This document shows, piece by piece, positions 16,485 to 26,845 of a DNA stretch of 64,000 nucleotides. How positions within the stretch are numbered: the first letter of the stretch is position 1; every line of letters begins with the position of its first letter. The translations under genes and the position numbers were made by a program. Origin of the DNA: Arthrobacter sp. ISL-72 (GTDB lineage: Bacteria; Actinomycetota; Actinomycetes; Actinomycetales; Micrococcaceae); assembly GCF_018613755.1 (NCBI RefSeq), contig NZ_JAGGPP010000006.1:62001-126000 (forward strand), in the 5' to 3' direction. The notes below the pieces were generated by a model. The model was not told the origin of the DNA. It ran no database searches and saw only the letters and a program-made list of their open reading frames with translations.

Positions 16485-19400
16485 ATGACCTATTACCCCA
16501 AGGCCTCAGCCGCACCGTCAGGCACCGCCGCCAGCACCTCTGCTTCCAACACCTCCGGTGTTTCGGCCTCCGTGAAGTTTCCGGAGATCGAAGAGCGCAT
16601 CCTCAAGTACTGGGACCAGGACGGCACCTTCCAGGCGAGCATCGACCAGCGAAGCGCCGACCTTCCCGGCGGCGCCACCGGCAGCAACGAATTCGTCTTC
16701 TACGACGGTCCTCCCTTCGCAAACGGCCTGCCGCACTATGGCCACCTCCTGACCGGCTACGCCAAGGACCTGGTGGGCCGCTACCAGACGCAACGCGGCC
16801 GCCGCGTGGAGCGCCGCTTCGGCTGGGATACCCACGGCCTCCCCGCCGAGCTGGAAGCCATGAAGCAGCTGGGCATGACGGACAAGACGCAGATCGAGGC
16901 CATGGGCATCGACAAGTTCAACGACGCCTGCCGCGCCTCGGTGATGAAGTACGCGGACGAGTGGAAGAGCTATGTCACCCGCCAGGCCCGCTGGGTGGAC
17001 TTCGACAACGACTACAAGACCCTCAACGTCGAGTACATGGAGTCCGTGCTCTGGGCCTTCAAGCAGCTGCATGAAAAGGGCCTGACCTACAACGGCTACC
17101 GCGTCCTGCCGTACTGCTGGAAGGACGAGACTCCGCTGTCCAACCATGAGCTGCGGATGGATGACGACGTCTACAAGAACCGCCAGGACCAGACCGTCAC
17201 CGTGACTTTCCCCATCACGGCCGGGGAGTCGGAGCTGTCGAAGAAGCTTGCCGGTGTGCAGGCGCTCGCTTGGACCACCACGCCCTGGACGCTGCCCACC
17301 AACCTGGCGCTCGCCGTCGGGCCGTCCATCGCGTACGCGGTCCTGCCTGCGGGGCCGAACGGCATCAAGGCGGCTGCCGCCGAAGCTCCGGTTGCCGGGA
17401 GCTTCCTGCTGGCCGCTGACCTGCTGGGCACCTATGCCAAGGATCTGGGCTACGGCGACGGCACTGCCGGAGTTGAAGCTGCCGAGGCCGCGGTAACCGC
17501 CACCTACACGGGCGCGGAGCTGGAAGGCCTGCAGTACCAGCCGCTCTGGAACGACTTCAGTGACACCGAAAAGTTCGGCACCCAGAACGCCTGGCGCTTC
17601 CTGGTTGCCGATTATGTCACCACCACCGACGGCACCGGCATTGTCCACCAGGCGCCCGCCTACGGTGAGGATGACCAGAAGGTCTGTGAAGAGGCCGGCA
17701 TCCCCGTGGTTCTGTCCGTGGACGAAGGCGCGAAATTCCTGCCGCTCTTCTCGCACGGCGACCTTCACGACATCGTGGGCCTGCAGGTGTTCGAGGCCAA
17801 CAAGCCCATCACCCAGGTCCTCCGCGCCCAGGGCCGACTGGTCCGCCAGGCGAGCTACGAGCACAGCTACCCGCACTGCTGGCGCTGCCGCAACCCGCTG
17901 ATCTACCGTGCGGTGTCCTCCTGGTACGTGGAAGTCACCAAATTCAAGGACCGCATGTCCGAGCTGAACCAGGAGATCAACTGGATCCCCGGGAACGTCA
18001 AGGACGGCCAGTTCGGCAAGTGGCTCGCCAACGCCCGCGACTGGTCCATCAGCCGCAACCGCTACTGGGGCAGCCCCATCCCGGTGTGGCAGTCCAGCGA
18101 CCCCGAATACCCGCGCACCGACGTCTACGGCTCGCTTGCTGAAATCGAAGCCGACTTCGGCCGGCTCCCGCTGAACCAGGACGGCCAGGTAGACCTGCAC
18201 CGGCCGTTCATCGACGAACTGACCCGCCCGAACCCGGACGACCCGCGGACCCCGGAAGAGGGCCAGTCCGTGATGCGCCGCGTCGAGGACGTCCTGGACG
18301 TCTGGTTCGACTCCGGCTCCATGCCCTACGGCCAGGTCCACTACCCGTTCCAGAACGAGGAATGGTTCGACACCCACAACCCTGCCGACTTCATCGTGGA
18401 GTACATCGGCCAGACGCGCGGCTGGTTCTATATGCTGCATATCCTGTCCACGGCGCTGTTCGACCGCCCTGCCTTCCGCAACGTCATCAGCCATGGCATC
18501 GTTCTGGGCTCGGACGGACAGAAGATGTCCAAGAGCCTGCGCAACTACCCGGACGTGTCCGAGGTCCTGGACCGCGACGGTTCCGACGCGATGCGCTGGT
18601 TCCTGATGTCCAGTCCCATACTGCGGGGTGGCAACCTTGTGGTCACCGAACAGGGAATCCGCGACGGCGTCCGCCAGGTCATCCTGCCGCTCTGGAACGT
18701 TTACAGCTTCTTCACGCTGTACACGAACGCCGCTAATGCAGTGGACGGAACAGCCTCCGGGTATGACGCCAAGCTGCGCTACGACGGCTACACGGACACG
18801 CTGGACCAGTACCTCATGGCCAACACCGGGGACTTGGTCCGCAACATGACCGCGCAGCTGGACAGCTACGACATCTCCGGTGCCTGCGACGAACTGCGCA
18901 GCTACCTGGATATGCTCACCAACTGGTATGTGCGCCGCAGCCGTCAGCGCTTCTTCGACGAGAGCACCGACGCCTTCGACGCGCTCTACACCGCGCTCGA
19001 AGCCGTCTGCCGGGTGTCGGCGTCCCTGCTGCCGCTGGTTTCCGAGGAAATCTGGCGCGGCCTCACGGGCGGCCGCTCCGTGCACCTCGCCGACTGGCCG
19101 GACGCGGGGCTCTTCCCGGCCAACGCCGCGCTCGTGGAGGCGATGGACCGGGTGCAGCAGATCTGCTCCACCGGATCGTCGCTCCGCAAGGCTGCGAACC
19201 TGCGCGTCCGCCTGCCGCTGCAGGAACTCACTGTCGTGGCACCCGGCGCGGATGCGCTTGGAGGCTTTGCCGCCGTCGTCGCGGATGAACTGAACCTGCG
19301 GTCCGTCCGCCTGCTCGACGCCGAGAGCGCTTCCCCGGAGGAGTTCGGCATCGAACAGAAGCTGGTGGTCAACGCCCGCGCCGCCGGTCCGCGCCTGGGC

Positions 19401-19850
19401 AAGAACGTCCAGCAGGCCATCAAGGGCTCCAAATCCGGCGACTGGTCCGTTTCCGAAGCCGGCGTGGTAACTGCCGGCGGACTCGAGCTGGAGCCGCAGG
19501 AATATACCTTGGAAACCGTGGTGGCGGAAGCTGCAGAGGGAGCAGGTTCCCGCGCGGCCGCCGTGCTGCCGGGCGGCGGATTCGTGGTCCTCAACACCGA
19601 GGTCACCCCGGAACTGGAGGCCGAGGGCCTGGCCCGGGACATGGTCCGTGCCATCCAGCAGGCGCGGAAGGACGCTGGACTGAACGTCAGCGACCGGATT
19701 CGTACCACCGTCACGGCGGCGCAGAGCGTCATCGACGCACTGGAGGCCAATGCCGGACTTATCAAGACCGAAACCCTGACCGTGGACTTGGGAACCCTCG
19801 CGGAAGATTCCGCAGAGCCGCGGGTCACCGTCGAAAAAGTAGAGGCCTAG
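16485..19850 (+). CDS. ileS: Isoleucyl-tRNA synthetase
   Basis: The 1121-residue class I synthetase charges tRNA-Ile and edits misactivated valine. Motifs: [12 protein letters not shown] (HIGH region, near residue 80), [10 protein letters not shown], the CP1 editing domain, and KMSKSLRN (near residue 680). Its length and sequence fit the eukaryote-like IleS type common in actinobacteria, which is often mupirocin-tolerant; resistance is an inference from type only. The ATG at 16485 is chosen over 16446 because AGGA lies seven bases upstream and is the sequence masked by the T-box helix. The first ~35 residues are Ser/Ala-rich and poorly conserved. folC begins four bases after the stop. Confidence 0.97.
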   Translation: MTYYPKASAAPSGTAASTSASNTSGVSASVKFPEIEERILKYWDQDGTFQASIDQRSADLPGGATGSNEFVFYDGPPFANGLPHYGHLLTGYAKDLVGRYQTQRGRRVERRFGWDTHGLPAELEAMKQLGMTDKTQIEAMGIDKFNDACRASVMKYADEWKSYVTRQARWVDFDNDYKTLNVEYMESVLWAFKQLHEKGLTYNGYRVLPYCWKDETPLSNHELRMDDDVYKNRQDQTVTVTFPITAGESELSKKLAGVQALAWTTTPWTLPTNLALAVGPSIAYAVLPAGPNGIKAAAAEAPVAGSFLLAADLLGTYAKDLGYGDGTAGVEAAEAAVTATYTGAELEGLQYQPLWNDFSDTEKFGTQNAWRFLVADYVTTTDGTGIVHQAPAYGEDDQKVCEEAGIPVVLSVDEGAKFLPLFSHGDLHDIVGLQVFEANKPITQVLRAQGRLVRQASYEHSYPHCWRCRNPLIYRAVSSWYVEVTKFKDRMSELNQEINWIPGNVKDGQFGKWLANARDWSISRNRYWGSPIPVWQSSDPEYPRTDVYGSLAEIEADFGRLPLNQDGQVDLHRPFIDELTRPNPDDPRTPEEGQSVMRRVEDVLDVWFDSGSMPYGQVHYPFQNEEWFDTHNPADFIVEYIGQTRGWFYMLHILSTALFDRPAFRNVISHGIVLGSDGQKMSKSLRNYPDVSEVLDRDGSDAMRWFLMSSPILRGGNLVVTEQGIRDGVRQVILPLWNVYSFFTLYTNAANAVDGTASGYDAKLRYDGYTDTLDQYLMANTGDLVRNMTAQLDSYDISGACDELRSYLDMLTNWYVRRSRQRFFDESTDAFDALYTALEAVCRVSASLLPLVSEEIWRGLTGGRSVHLADWPDAGLFPANAALVEAMDRVQQICSTGSSLRKAANLRVRLPLQELTVVAPGADALGGFAAVVADELNLRSVRLLDAESASPEEFGIEQKLVVNARAAGPRLGKNVQQAIKGSKSGDWSVSEAGVVTAGGLELEPQEYTLETVVAEAAEGAGSRAAAVLPGGGFVVLNTEVTPELEAEGLARDMVRAIQQARKDAGLNVSDRIRTTVTAAQSVIDALEANAGLIKTETLTVDLGTLAEDSAEPRVTVEKVEA

Positions 19851-19853
19851 AAC

Positions 19854-21212
19854 ATGACCGACGAATTCTCCGTGGAGAGCGTCTACGCCGAGCTGCTGGG
19901 CCGGGCGCCGGAAAACAAGATGGAGCCGCGCCTCGCGCCGCTGTTCCGGGCCATGGATGTGCTGGGTGAGCCCAACAAGGCGTTCCCGATCATCCACGTC
20001 ACCGGCACCAACGGCAAGACGTCCACGGCGCGGATGATCGAGGCGGGGCTGCGTGCCCACGGCCTGAGCACCGGCCGCTACACCAGCCCGCACTTGTCCA
20101 AGGTGACCGAGCGGATCAGCATCGACGGCGCTCCGGTGTCCGATGAGACGTTCGTCCGGATCTGGGACGAAATCCGGCCGTACCTCGAAATCGTGGACAA
20201 CGAGCTGGTGGCCGACGGCCAGCCGCGGCTGACCTACTTTGAGTGCCTCACCATCCTGGGCTTCGCCGTATTCGCCGACCAGCCTGTCAACGTGGCCATC
20301 ATGGAGGTGGGCCTCGGCGGCATCACCGACGCCACCAACGTCGGCGATGGCCAGGTGGCCGTGGTGACTCCCATTTCGCTGGACCACACCGATCTTCTCG
20401 GAGACACCACGGAAGAAATCGCCCACGAAAAGGCCGGGATCATCAAGCCCGGCGGCTTCCTGGTCAGCGCCGCGCAGCCCGTCGATGCCGCGCAGGTCCT
20501 GCTCGAAAAGGCCCGCGAAGTCCAGGTGCCGTACCGGTTTGAAGGCGTGGAATTCGGCGTCGAATCCCGGACCGTTGCCGTCGGCGGCCAGGTGGTCACG
20601 ATCCAGGGCCTTGCGGGACGGTACGAGGACTTGCTCGTTCCGCTGCACGGAGCGCACCAGGCGGAGAATGTCGCCGTCGCGATCGCCGCCCTGGAAGCGT
20701 TCTTCGGCGGGGAGAAGGCGCTCGACGCCGAGGTCCTGCAGGAGGCCTTCGCTTCCGTCACGTCCCCGGGCCGCCTCGAAGTAGTCCGGACCGCCCCGAC
20801 CATCATCGTGGACGCCGGCCACAACCCGGAGGGCATCCGGGTCTCGGCCGAGGCCATCCACGAAGCCTTCAGCTTCACCAAACTTGTGGTGGTTGTGGGC
20901 GTCCTGAAAGAGAAGGACGCCGAGGAGATCCTCCGCCAGCTGAAGGAGTCCCTCGGCGACCTCGCCGCCGAATACTGCTTCACGCAGTCCAACTCACCCA
21001 GGGCAGTTCCGGCCGAGGACCTCGCCGAACTCGCGCTGGACCTTGGCTTCGGTGAGGAGAACATCCACGTTGCCGAAAAACTGGACGACGCCCTGGAATG
21101 GGCTGTGGAGCACGCCGAATCCAATGAGGACCTTGCCGGTGGCGTCCTGGTCACCGGTTCCATCACGCTCGTGGCGGAAGCCCGAATCCTGCTCGGAAAG
21201 ACGGACGCCTGA
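19854..21212 (+). CDS. folC: Bifunctional folylpolyglutamate/dihydrofolate synthase
   Basis: The 452-residue Mur-ligase-family enzyme adds glutamate to dihydropteroate and folates. The P-loop VTGTNGKTSTARM is near residues 43-55 and YTSPHLSKVTERI is the FolC signature next to it. MEVGLGGITDATNV and the C-terminal ligase domain (DAGHNPEGIR) are also in place. It follows ileS after three bases, and its TGA overlaps the ATG of the DUF4233 gene by one base. ileS, folC and the DUF4233 gene therefore probably form one operon under the T-box. Confidence 0.96.
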   Translation: MTDEFSVESVYAELLGRAPENKMEPRLAPLFRAMDVLGEPNKAFPIIHVTGTNGKTSTARMIEAGLRAHGLSTGRYTSPHLSKVTERISIDGAPVSDETFVRIWDEIRPYLEIVDNELVADGQPRLTYFECLTILGFAVFADQPVNVAIMEVGLGGITDATNVGDGQVAVVTPISLDHTDLLGDTTEEIAHEKAGIIKPGGFLVSAAQPVDAAQVLLEKAREVQVPYRFEGVEFGVESRTVAVGGQVVTIQGLAGRYEDLLVPLHGAHQAENVAVAIAALEAFFGGEKALDAEVLQEAFASVTSPGRLEVVRTAPTIIVDAGHNPEGIRVSAEAIHEAFSFTKLVVVVGVLKEKDAEEILRQLKESLGDLAAEYCFTQSNSPRAVPAEDLAELALDLGFGEENIHVAEKLDDALEWAVEHAESNEDLAGGVLVTGSITLVAEARILLGKTDA

Positions 21213-21673
21213 TGGCACGGCTCACCAAGGCGCAGCGGGAATGGCGGCCGGGCATGCCCAAGAAGCGGCGCTCCACCAAGGTCATGTTCGCCTCCACGGT
21301 CCTGGTGCTCGAAGGGTTCGTTGCATTCTTCGCCACGCTGGCGGTCTTCGGACTCCGGCGCGACGAGTTCCCCCCGGCCGTGATTCTCTCGGTGGGCATC
21401 GGGCTCAGCCTGGTGCTCGTGCTCACGTGCGCGGTGCTGTCCAAGCCCTGGGGTGTGGCACTGGGCTGGATCCTGCAGCTCGTCCTGATCTTCACCGGAT
21501 TCATTGAGCCCATGATGTTCGTGGTCGGAATCCTCTTTGCGGTGGCCTGGTGGTACGGCATCCGCACCGGCATCAGGATCGACCGCGAAGCCGCCCAGCG
21601 CGACCGCGAGCAGGCCGCCTGGGAAGCCGAGCACCCGGCTGCCGGCAATGAAGGCACCGCCCAGACCCCGTAG
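21212..21673 (+). CDS. DUF4233 membrane protein
   Basis: This 153-residue protein begins with a basic cytoplasmic stretch and then has four hydrophobic helices at about residues 26-46, 52-76, 82-102 and 104-120, ending in a charged tail rich in Arg, Glu and Ala. DUF4233 proteins occur directly after folC and before ndk in many actinobacteria, as they do here. No function is established. The start codon overlaps the folC stop, indicating translational coupling. Confidence 0.85.
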   Translation: MARLTKAQREWRPGMPKKRRSTKVMFASTVLVLEGFVAFFATLAVFGLRRDEFPPAVILSVGIGLSLVLVLTCAVLSKPWGVALGWILQLVLIFTGFIEPMMFVVGILFAVAWWYGIRTGIRIDREAAQRDREQAAWEAEHPAAGNEGTAQTP

Positions 21674-21676
21674 ACT
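21671..21676 (+). promoter_or_regulatory. Candidate -10 element for ndk
   Basis: TAGACT at the end of the DUF4233 gene lies 39 bases before the ndk start and overlaps the DUF4233 stop codon. It could give ndk its own short-leader mRNA. Confidence 0.4.
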
Positions 21677-21715
21677 AACCAAGAAACCCCCACCCACAAC
21701 ATTTTTGGAGCAGCT

Positions 21716-22135
21716 GTGAGCGTTGAGCGCACCCTCGTCCTGATTAAGCCCGACGGCGTGACCCGTAGCCTGACCGGCGCCATCCTCGGCCGGATCGAAG
21801 CCAAGGGCTACACCCTGACCGAGCTTAAGAAGGTCGATGCCAGCCGCGAACTGCTGGAGCAGCACTACGAGGAGCACGTGGGCAAGCCGTTCTACGAGCC
21901 GCTCGTGGAGTTCATGCTCAGCGGACCGGTTGTCGCCGCGATCTTCGAAGGCCACCGCGTCATCGAGGGCTTCCGTTCCCTCGCCGGCACCACGGACCCA
22001 ACGACGGCGGCGCCCGGCACCATCCGCGGCGACTTCGGCCGCGACTGGGGCCTGAAGGTCCAGCAGAACCTGGTGCACGGCTCCGACTCCGTCGAGTCCG
22101 CCGAGCGCGAGATCAAGATCTGGTTCCAGGACTAA
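21716..22135 (+). CDS. ndk: Nucleoside diphosphate kinase
   Basis: The 139-residue enzyme transfers the gamma phosphate between nucleoside triphosphates and diphosphates through a phosphohistidine. LVLIKPDGVTRSL is the N-terminal signature, and the active-site histidine is in QNLVHGSDSVESAEREI near residue 118. Length and motifs are complete. GTG 21716 follows TTTTTGGAGCAGCT, giving GGAG at five-base spacing. It ends the ileS-folC-DUF4233-ndk run and is followed by a strong bidirectional terminator. Confidence 0.97.
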   Translation: MSVERTLVLIKPDGVTRSLTGAILGRIEAKGYTLTELKKVDASRELLEQHYEEHVGKPFYEPLVEFMLSGPVVAAIFEGHRVIEGFRSLAGTTDPTTAAPGTIRGDFGRDWGLKVQQNLVHGSDSVESAEREIKIWFQD

Positions 22136-22154
22136 CAGCCACCAGCGCGAGCGT

Positions 22155-22199
22155 ACAGTTGAGGCCCCCGTTTCTTTGAGAAGCGGGGGCCTCAACTGT
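22155..22199. terminator. Bidirectional terminator between ndk and the VKOR gene
   Basis: A 16-bp perfect stem (22155-22170 with 22184-22199) separates the converging ndk and VKOR-like genes. T-rich bases adjoin the stem on the plus side, and an inner TTT/AAG extends it. Confidence 0.88.
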
Positions 22200-22218
22200 T
22201 CGTTCGCGCTTTGGGCGC

Positions 22219-22887
22219 TTAGTACCCGGACGTCCCGATGAACACCTGGATGAAGGCGAAGAAGATGGTGGCGATTACTGCCACGTACAGCAGCGCCGTG
22301 ATGATCCAGCCGGAGTCGCCCACGATCCTTGCAGGGCCTGCCGGAACCTTGATGACTCCGTGCGTGATGTTCCTTGCCGTGACCCAGACAAAGAGCGGAA
22401 TCATCGCGGCCCAGACCACCATGCAGAACGGGCAGAGGATGTGGATGGTGTAGAGGGCCTGCGACCACAGCCACACCACGAAAGCGAAGCCCAGCGTCAC
22501 ACCGGCCTGCAGGCCAAGCCAGTACCAGCGGGCAAACTTCGCACCGGCAAGGACAGCCACGCCCGTGGTGATCACGACGGCAAACGCCACGATGCCAATA
22601 AACATGTTGGGGAAGCCGAACACCGAACTCTGCCATGTCTGCATCACGGCTCCGCAGGAGACCCACGGATTGATGTCGCACGCCGTGACGTGGTTCGGGT
22701 CCTTGAGAACCTCAAGTTTCTCCAGGACCAGGGCGCCTGAAGCCAGCCAGCCGACGACGCCGGTGATCACCAGCAGCCATCCGAACTGCTTGTCCCGGGT
22801 CATGGGAGGCAGGCCTTCCCGGCCCGCTTCCCGCTCTTGGAGGCCGTCCACCCGGTTGTTCTGCGTGGAATTGGAGATGCTGGGCAT
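22219..22887 (-). CDS. Vitamin K epoxide reductase (VKOR)-family membrane protein
   Basis: The 222-residue protein has an N-terminal charged segment and five hydrophobic helices. The two cysteine pairs of VKOR are visible: loop cysteines in VTACDINPWVSCG and the membrane CPFC motif in HILCPFCMVVW. Bacterial VKOR reoxidises a DsbA-like partner and passes electrons to menaquinone, supporting disulfide formation outside the membrane. No DsbA partner is adjacent; the Rv2466c-like gene in this window is cytoplasmic in type and is not that partner. ATG 22887 has AAGGA 11 bases upstream and a TACAAT -10 element at 22926-22931 on the minus strand. Confidence 0.92.
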   Translation of the reverse strand: MPSISNSTQNNRVDGLQEREAGREGLPPMTRDKQFGWLLVITGVVGWLASGALVLEKLEVLKDPNHVTACDINPWVSCGAVMQTWQSSVFGFPNMFIGIVAFAVVITTGVAVLAGAKFARWYWLGLQAGVTLGFAFVVWLWSQALYTIHILCPFCMVVWAAMIPLFVWVTARNITHGVIKVPAGPARIVGDSGWIITALLYVAVIATIFFAFIQVFIGTSGY

Positions 22888-23355
22888 GGGATGTTGCGTC
22901 CTTTTTCTCGAGGGCTCCTCGCCCTGATTGTAACGCCGGAGGCTGGACGGGCCCCACAGAGTCCGGCCGCCGCGCTTTGCGCGTATACGGATGCCCCCGC
23001 ATCCCGCGTGTTTGAGTGAGCGTATGAGAGAATGAAGCTGGCTGGAATACGATCCACATTCGAATTCCGGTCCGGTTGCTTGTTTGTAAGACCGCCAATG
23101 ATGAGCAGGGTACGCTCCGGATCCACGATAGATCCCGGCTTTCCCGCAATGCCATTGGACGGCACCTGGTTGTGGCTTTGCGGAACAACGGGTTTCAGAA
23201 CAACGCTGCCGGCCCTCCAGGGCTGCCGCACCCCACTGCCGGTGCGAACCTGAGGGTATCCAATTGACTTCTGTCAACGCCTGCGGGTTTTGACAATATG
23301 TGCCCCAATGGGTGCCGGATGTGGCGGTGCGTCAGGGGCAGGAGTGTCGCCACAT
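22888..23355. other. 468-base divergent intergenic region upstream of rne
   Basis: The region holds the VKOR promoter on one side and presumably a long 5' untranslated leader for the RNase E gene on the other. A TTGACA hexamer is present near 23290 and a TTGACT near 23263, but I could not pair either with a convincing -10. RNase E mRNAs are often autoregulated through their leaders in other bacteria; no homologous structure was recognised here. Confidence 0.4.
22926..22931 (-). promoter_or_regulatory. Candidate -10 element of the VKOR-like gene
   Basis: On the minus strand TACAAT lies about 38 bases before the ATG at 22887, a good distance for a short leader. A matching -35 was not identified. 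Confidence 0.45.
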
Positions 23356-26300
23356 ATGGATAATGACCAGGTTCTAGCCGTTAATGAAGAAACCGCCGCC
23401 AGCGCTGAGGCGGCAGCGTCCGAAGCTCCCAAGAGGGCCACCCGGACCAGACGAAAGGCCGCCCCGAAGGCGGAGGCCGTCGAAGCTGGCGAAGCAGGGG
23501 CAGTTCCGGGCGAAGCTACGGAGGCAGAGGCCGCCGCCGAGGAAAAGCCGCCGGCGCGCCGCAGCCGCTCCCGCAAGAAAGTAGAGCCTGCCGAGCCGCT
23601 TCCGGTGTTCGCCGACGACGCCACGCAGGTTGAGGCCACGCAGAGCGACGTGGCCCCGGCAGAGGCAATCCCGGCGGATGAAGCCCTCGCCCAGGACGTT
23701 GTTGAAAAGCCCGTTCGGCGCCGCGCCTCGCGCGCCAAAGCCCCCGCAAAAGCGGCCGACGCCGAGCTGGCAGCTGAGCCTGCTCCCGCCCGGGATGCCG
23801 AGTCCGTTGACGCCGCGCCCCTTGTCGAGTCGGCGGCGGAGGAAGAAGTAGTGGGCGCCGAAGCGCAGGCTCCGGCCGAACCGCAAGCAGCTGCGCAGGA
23901 TCAGGCCCCTCCCGTGAAGGCCGAGGCCGCGCAGACCGAGCCCGAGCAGCCCGCAGCGGCCGAAGCGGCCAGCCCGGTCGGTGCGCTGTTCCTCGAGCCC
24001 GGCTCAGTCACGTCCATGATTTTCCAGGCACCCGACCTGAGCACCGTGGTCCGCCCGGCAGCCACCCCTGCTGCCGTCGAAGAAGCCGACGAGGAAGAGA
24101 CAGACGAAGACGGCGACGTTGACGCCGGCGGCCCCCGCCGCCGCCGCAGCCGCGGACGCCGTGGCCGCAGCCGCGTGACGGACCGGGATGCTGCCGGCGA
24201 TACTGAAGTTGCCGAAGGCGCCGCCGGTGACGAGGACGCCGATGAGGAGTCCACCCGGACTGCGGACGACGGCGTGACGTCTCGCCGTCGTCGTCGCCGC
24301 CGCCGCGGCGACCAGGACCTTGAGTTGACCGGCGGAGGAGATGACGACCCGCCCAACACCGTGACCCGGGTCCGTGCCCCCCGCGCAATCAGCGAGGCAC
24401 CGGTCAGCAACCGCGTGACGTCCGTGAAGGGCTCCACCCGGCTCGAGGCCAAGAAGCAGCGCCGCCGCGAATCCCGCGACACCGGCCGCCGCCGCACGGT
24501 GATCACCGAGGCTGAGTTCCTGGCACGCCGTGAATCCGTGGACCGCCAGATGATCGTCCGCCAGCGCGACGACAGAATCCAGATCGGCGTCCTGGAAGAC
24601 GGCGTCCTGGCCGAGCACTTTGTCTCCAAGACTCAGCAGGATTCATTGATCGGCAACGTCTACCTGGGCAAGGTGCAGAATGTGCTGCCCTCCATGGAAG
24701 CTGCCTTCGTGGACATCGGACGCGGCCGCAACGCGGTGCTGTACGCCGGTGAAGTCAATTGGGAAGCAGTTAACCTCGAAGGCAAGCAGCGCCGGATCGA
24801 GAACGCGCTGAAGTCCGGCGACTCCGTGCTGGTCCAGGTCACCAAGGACCCGGTGGGCCACAAGGGTGCGCGCCTGACCAGCCAGATTTCCCTGCCCGGC
24901 CGCTACCTTGTGTACGTTCCCGGCGGCTCGATGACCGGCATCTCCCGCAAGCTGCCCGACGTCGAGCGCAACCGCCTCAAGCGGATCCTCAAGGACCGCC
25001 TGCCGGAAGACGCCGGCGTGATCGTCCGCACCGCTGCTGAGGGCGCATCAGAGGAAGAGCTCACGCACGACATCAACCGCCTGCGTGCCCAGTGGGAAGG
25101 CATCGAAAGCCAGGCCACGTCCACCAAGATCCTCGCCCCGGAGGTCCTCTACGGCGAACCAGACCTCACCATCAAGGTGGTCCGGGACGTCTTCAACGAG
25201 GACTTCTCCAAGCTCATCGTCTCGGGCGAGGAGGCCTGGGACACCATCGAGGCGTACGTGACCTACGTCGCCCCGGACCTGGTGGGACGGCTCGAAAAGT
25301 GGACCAAGGATACGGACATCTTCTCGGCCTGGCGGATCGATGAACAGATCCACAAGGCGCTGGACCGCAAGGTCTTCCTGCCCTCCGGCGGCTCCCTCGT
25401 CATTGACCGCACCGAAGCCATGACCGTGGTGGACGTCAACACCGGCAAGTTCACCGGCAGCGGCGGCAACCTCGAGGAAACCGTCACCAAGAACAACCTG
25501 GAAGCGGCCGAGGAAGTGGTGCGCCAGCTTCGCCTGCGCGACATCGGCGGCATCATCGTCATCGACTTCATCGACATGGTGCTGGAATCGAACCGCGACC
25601 TCGTGCTGCGCCGAATGGTGGAGTGCCTGGGCCGTGACAGGACCAAGCACCAGGTCGCGGAAGTGACCTCGCTGGGCCTGGTACAGATGACCCGCAAGCG
25701 GATGGGCACCGGGCTGCTGGAAGTCTTTGGCGAGCAGTGCGAGGTGTGCGCCGGCCGCGGCGTCGTCACCCATGACGAGCCGGTGGAACACCGCCGCGCC
25801 AACACCGTTGCCGCGGAGCACCACGTGCAGCGGACGGAAACGCAGCAGCAGCCCGTCCGCACGGAGCGCAAGAGCCGCCGCCGCGGCAAGGGCGGCCAGC
25901 TTATTCCCGAAGCCGCACCGTCGATGCCGGCCCAGGTCCACCACGAGCCCACCGACGCCGAACGGCACGCCAAGGCTGAAGCTACGCGCCTGGCACTGGC
26001 GAACATCGCCGCCGCGGCACACGCCGCCCACCTGCACGACGCCGAGACCGGCCATGCAGCCCCCGCTGCGGCGGGTCCCTCCGGACAGGCATCGGGCGTC
26101 CTCGGTGCTGCCGCGGGACAGGATGCACTCGCCCAGCCAGCACCGGCTCACCCCGCTCCCGCCCAGTCCTCACCGCTCCGGCCGGCACCCGGCACAGCGC
26201 GGCCGGAAAAGGTATCGGAGACTGAGACGGCGGCAGCAGGACGTCCCGCTGCCGTGCTGACGTTCGGCGGCGAAAAGGTAGCGCTGCCGTTTGTCGAGCA

Positions 26301-26736
26301 CGCAGGAGAGGCGCCGGCAACTGCTGCCAGCCTGACCCTTGACCGCCTGGCCGAGGCGTTTGCACACCTTGGCGAACCTGCTGCCCCGGTTGTGAGCCCG
26401 GAGGCACCGGCCGAACAGCCGGCTCCGGCAGTCCAGGCCCCGGCAGCGCAGGCCGCCGCAGCACAGGCCCCATCAGCGCAGGCCGCCGAACCGGACTACA
26501 CCGATCACACTGCGGTGCAGGGCCGGGCACGCCGTCCCCGCCGGAACCGGAGCGCGAGCCGTGCCCAGGGCGCAGCGAACGAGACCTCGGTGGAACACCA
26601 CGAGACAGCTCCGGTAGCCCCAGGCGGCCACACCCACGAGGCGAAGGCACCGGAACCGGCCAAGAAGGACGCCGTCAAGGCACCGGCCAGCGAGCCCATC
26701 ATCCTGGGCGTCGGAGTCCCGGCTTCGGAACTCTGA
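23356..26736 (+). CDS. rne: Ribonuclease E/G family endoribonuclease
   Basis: The 1126-residue protein is the main single-strand endoribonuclease for mRNA turnover and rRNA processing. The catalytic core is in the middle (about residues 385-830). It contains an S1-like RNA-binding segment (GNVYLGKVQNVLPSMEAAFV), a 5' sensor region, the DNase I-like subdomain with VVDVNTGKFTG carrying the catalytic Asp, and the zinc-link CEVCAGRG. Both flanks are low-complexity: the N-terminal ~380 residues are rich in Ala, Glu and Pro with Arg clusters near 275 and 340, and the C-terminal ~300 are Ala/Pro/Gln-rich. This domain order, with a long N-terminal extension, is typical of actinobacterial RNase E. ATG 23356 is chosen because GGCAGGAG lies upstream. 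Low-complexity tails make exact start and scaffold function uncertain. Confidence 0.93.
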   Translation: MDNDQVLAVNEETAASAEAAASEAPKRATRTRRKAAPKAEAVEAGEAGAVPGEATEAEAAAEEKPPARRSRSRKKVEPAEPLPVFADDATQVEATQSDVAPAEAIPADEALAQDVVEKPVRRRASRAKAPAKAADAELAAEPAPARDAESVDAAPLVESAAEEEVVGAEAQAPAEPQAAAQDQAPPVKAEAAQTEPEQPAAAEAASPVGALFLEPGSVTSMIFQAPDLSTVVRPAATPAAVEEADEEETDEDGDVDAGGPRRRRSRGRRGRSRVTDRDAAGDTEVAEGAAGDEDADEESTRTADDGVTSRRRRRRRRGDQDLELTGGGDDDPPNTVTRVRAPRAISEAPVSNRVTSVKGSTRLEAKKQRRRESRDTGRRRTVITEAEFLARRESVDRQMIVRQRDDRIQIGVLEDGVLAEHFVSKTQQDSLIGNVYLGKVQNVLPSMEAAFVDIGRGRNAVLYAGEVNWEAVNLEGKQRRIENALKSGDSVLVQVTKDPVGHKGARLTSQISLPGRYLVYVPGGSMTGISRKLPDVERNRLKRILKDRLPEDAGVIVRTAAEGASEEELTHDINRLRAQWEGIESQATSTKILAPEVLYGEPDLTIKVVRDVFNEDFSKLIVSGEEAWDTIEAYVTYVAPDLVGRLEKWTKDTDIFSAWRIDEQIHKALDRKVFLPSGGSLVIDRTEAMTVVDVNTGKFTGSGGNLEETVTKNNLEAAEEVVRQLRLRDIGGIIVIDFIDMVLESNRDLVLRRMVECLGRDRTKHQVAEVTSLGLVQMTRKRMGTGLLEVFGEQCEVCAGRGVVTHDEPVEHRRANTVAAEHHVQRTETQQQPVRTERKSRRRGKGGQLIPEAAPSMPAQVHHEPTDAERHAKAEATRLALANIAAAAHAAHLHDAETGHAAPAAAGPSGQASGVLGAAAGQDALAQPAPAHPAPAQSSPLRPAPGTARPEKVSETETAAAGRPAAVLTFGGEKVALPFVEHAGEAPATAASLTLDRLAEAFAHLGEPAAPVVSPEAPAEQPAPAVQAPAAQAAAAQAPSAQAAEPDYTDHTAVQGRARRPRRNRSASRAQGAANETSVEHHETAPVAPGGHTHEAKAPEPAKKDAVKAPASEPIILGVGVPASEL

Positions 26737-26833
26737 GCCCACCAGCCGGCTGACAACGCGGGTGCCGCCCGGGAGCTGCGTAGCAATACGCCGCTTTCGG
26801 GCTGCATCCGTGAGTTCGTTTCGGGGAAACAGC

Positions 26834-26845
26834 TAGGCTAGGGGG
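26834..26845 (+). promoter_or_regulatory. Candidate -10 element driving the TPP riboswitch transcript
   Basis: TAGGCT (26834-26839) is followed by AGGGGG, and the TPP aptamer begins at about 26846. Transcription would thus begin almost at the first base of the riboswitch. Confidence 0.5.

Noticed and set aside
16518..20861. A minus-strand open frame of about 1447 codons opposite ileS and folC
   Set aside because: It lies entirely antisense to two highly conserved genes, has low-complexity Gly/Arg/Val/His-rich sequence and no domain. Long antisense frames are expected in high-GC DNA with C/G-ending codons.
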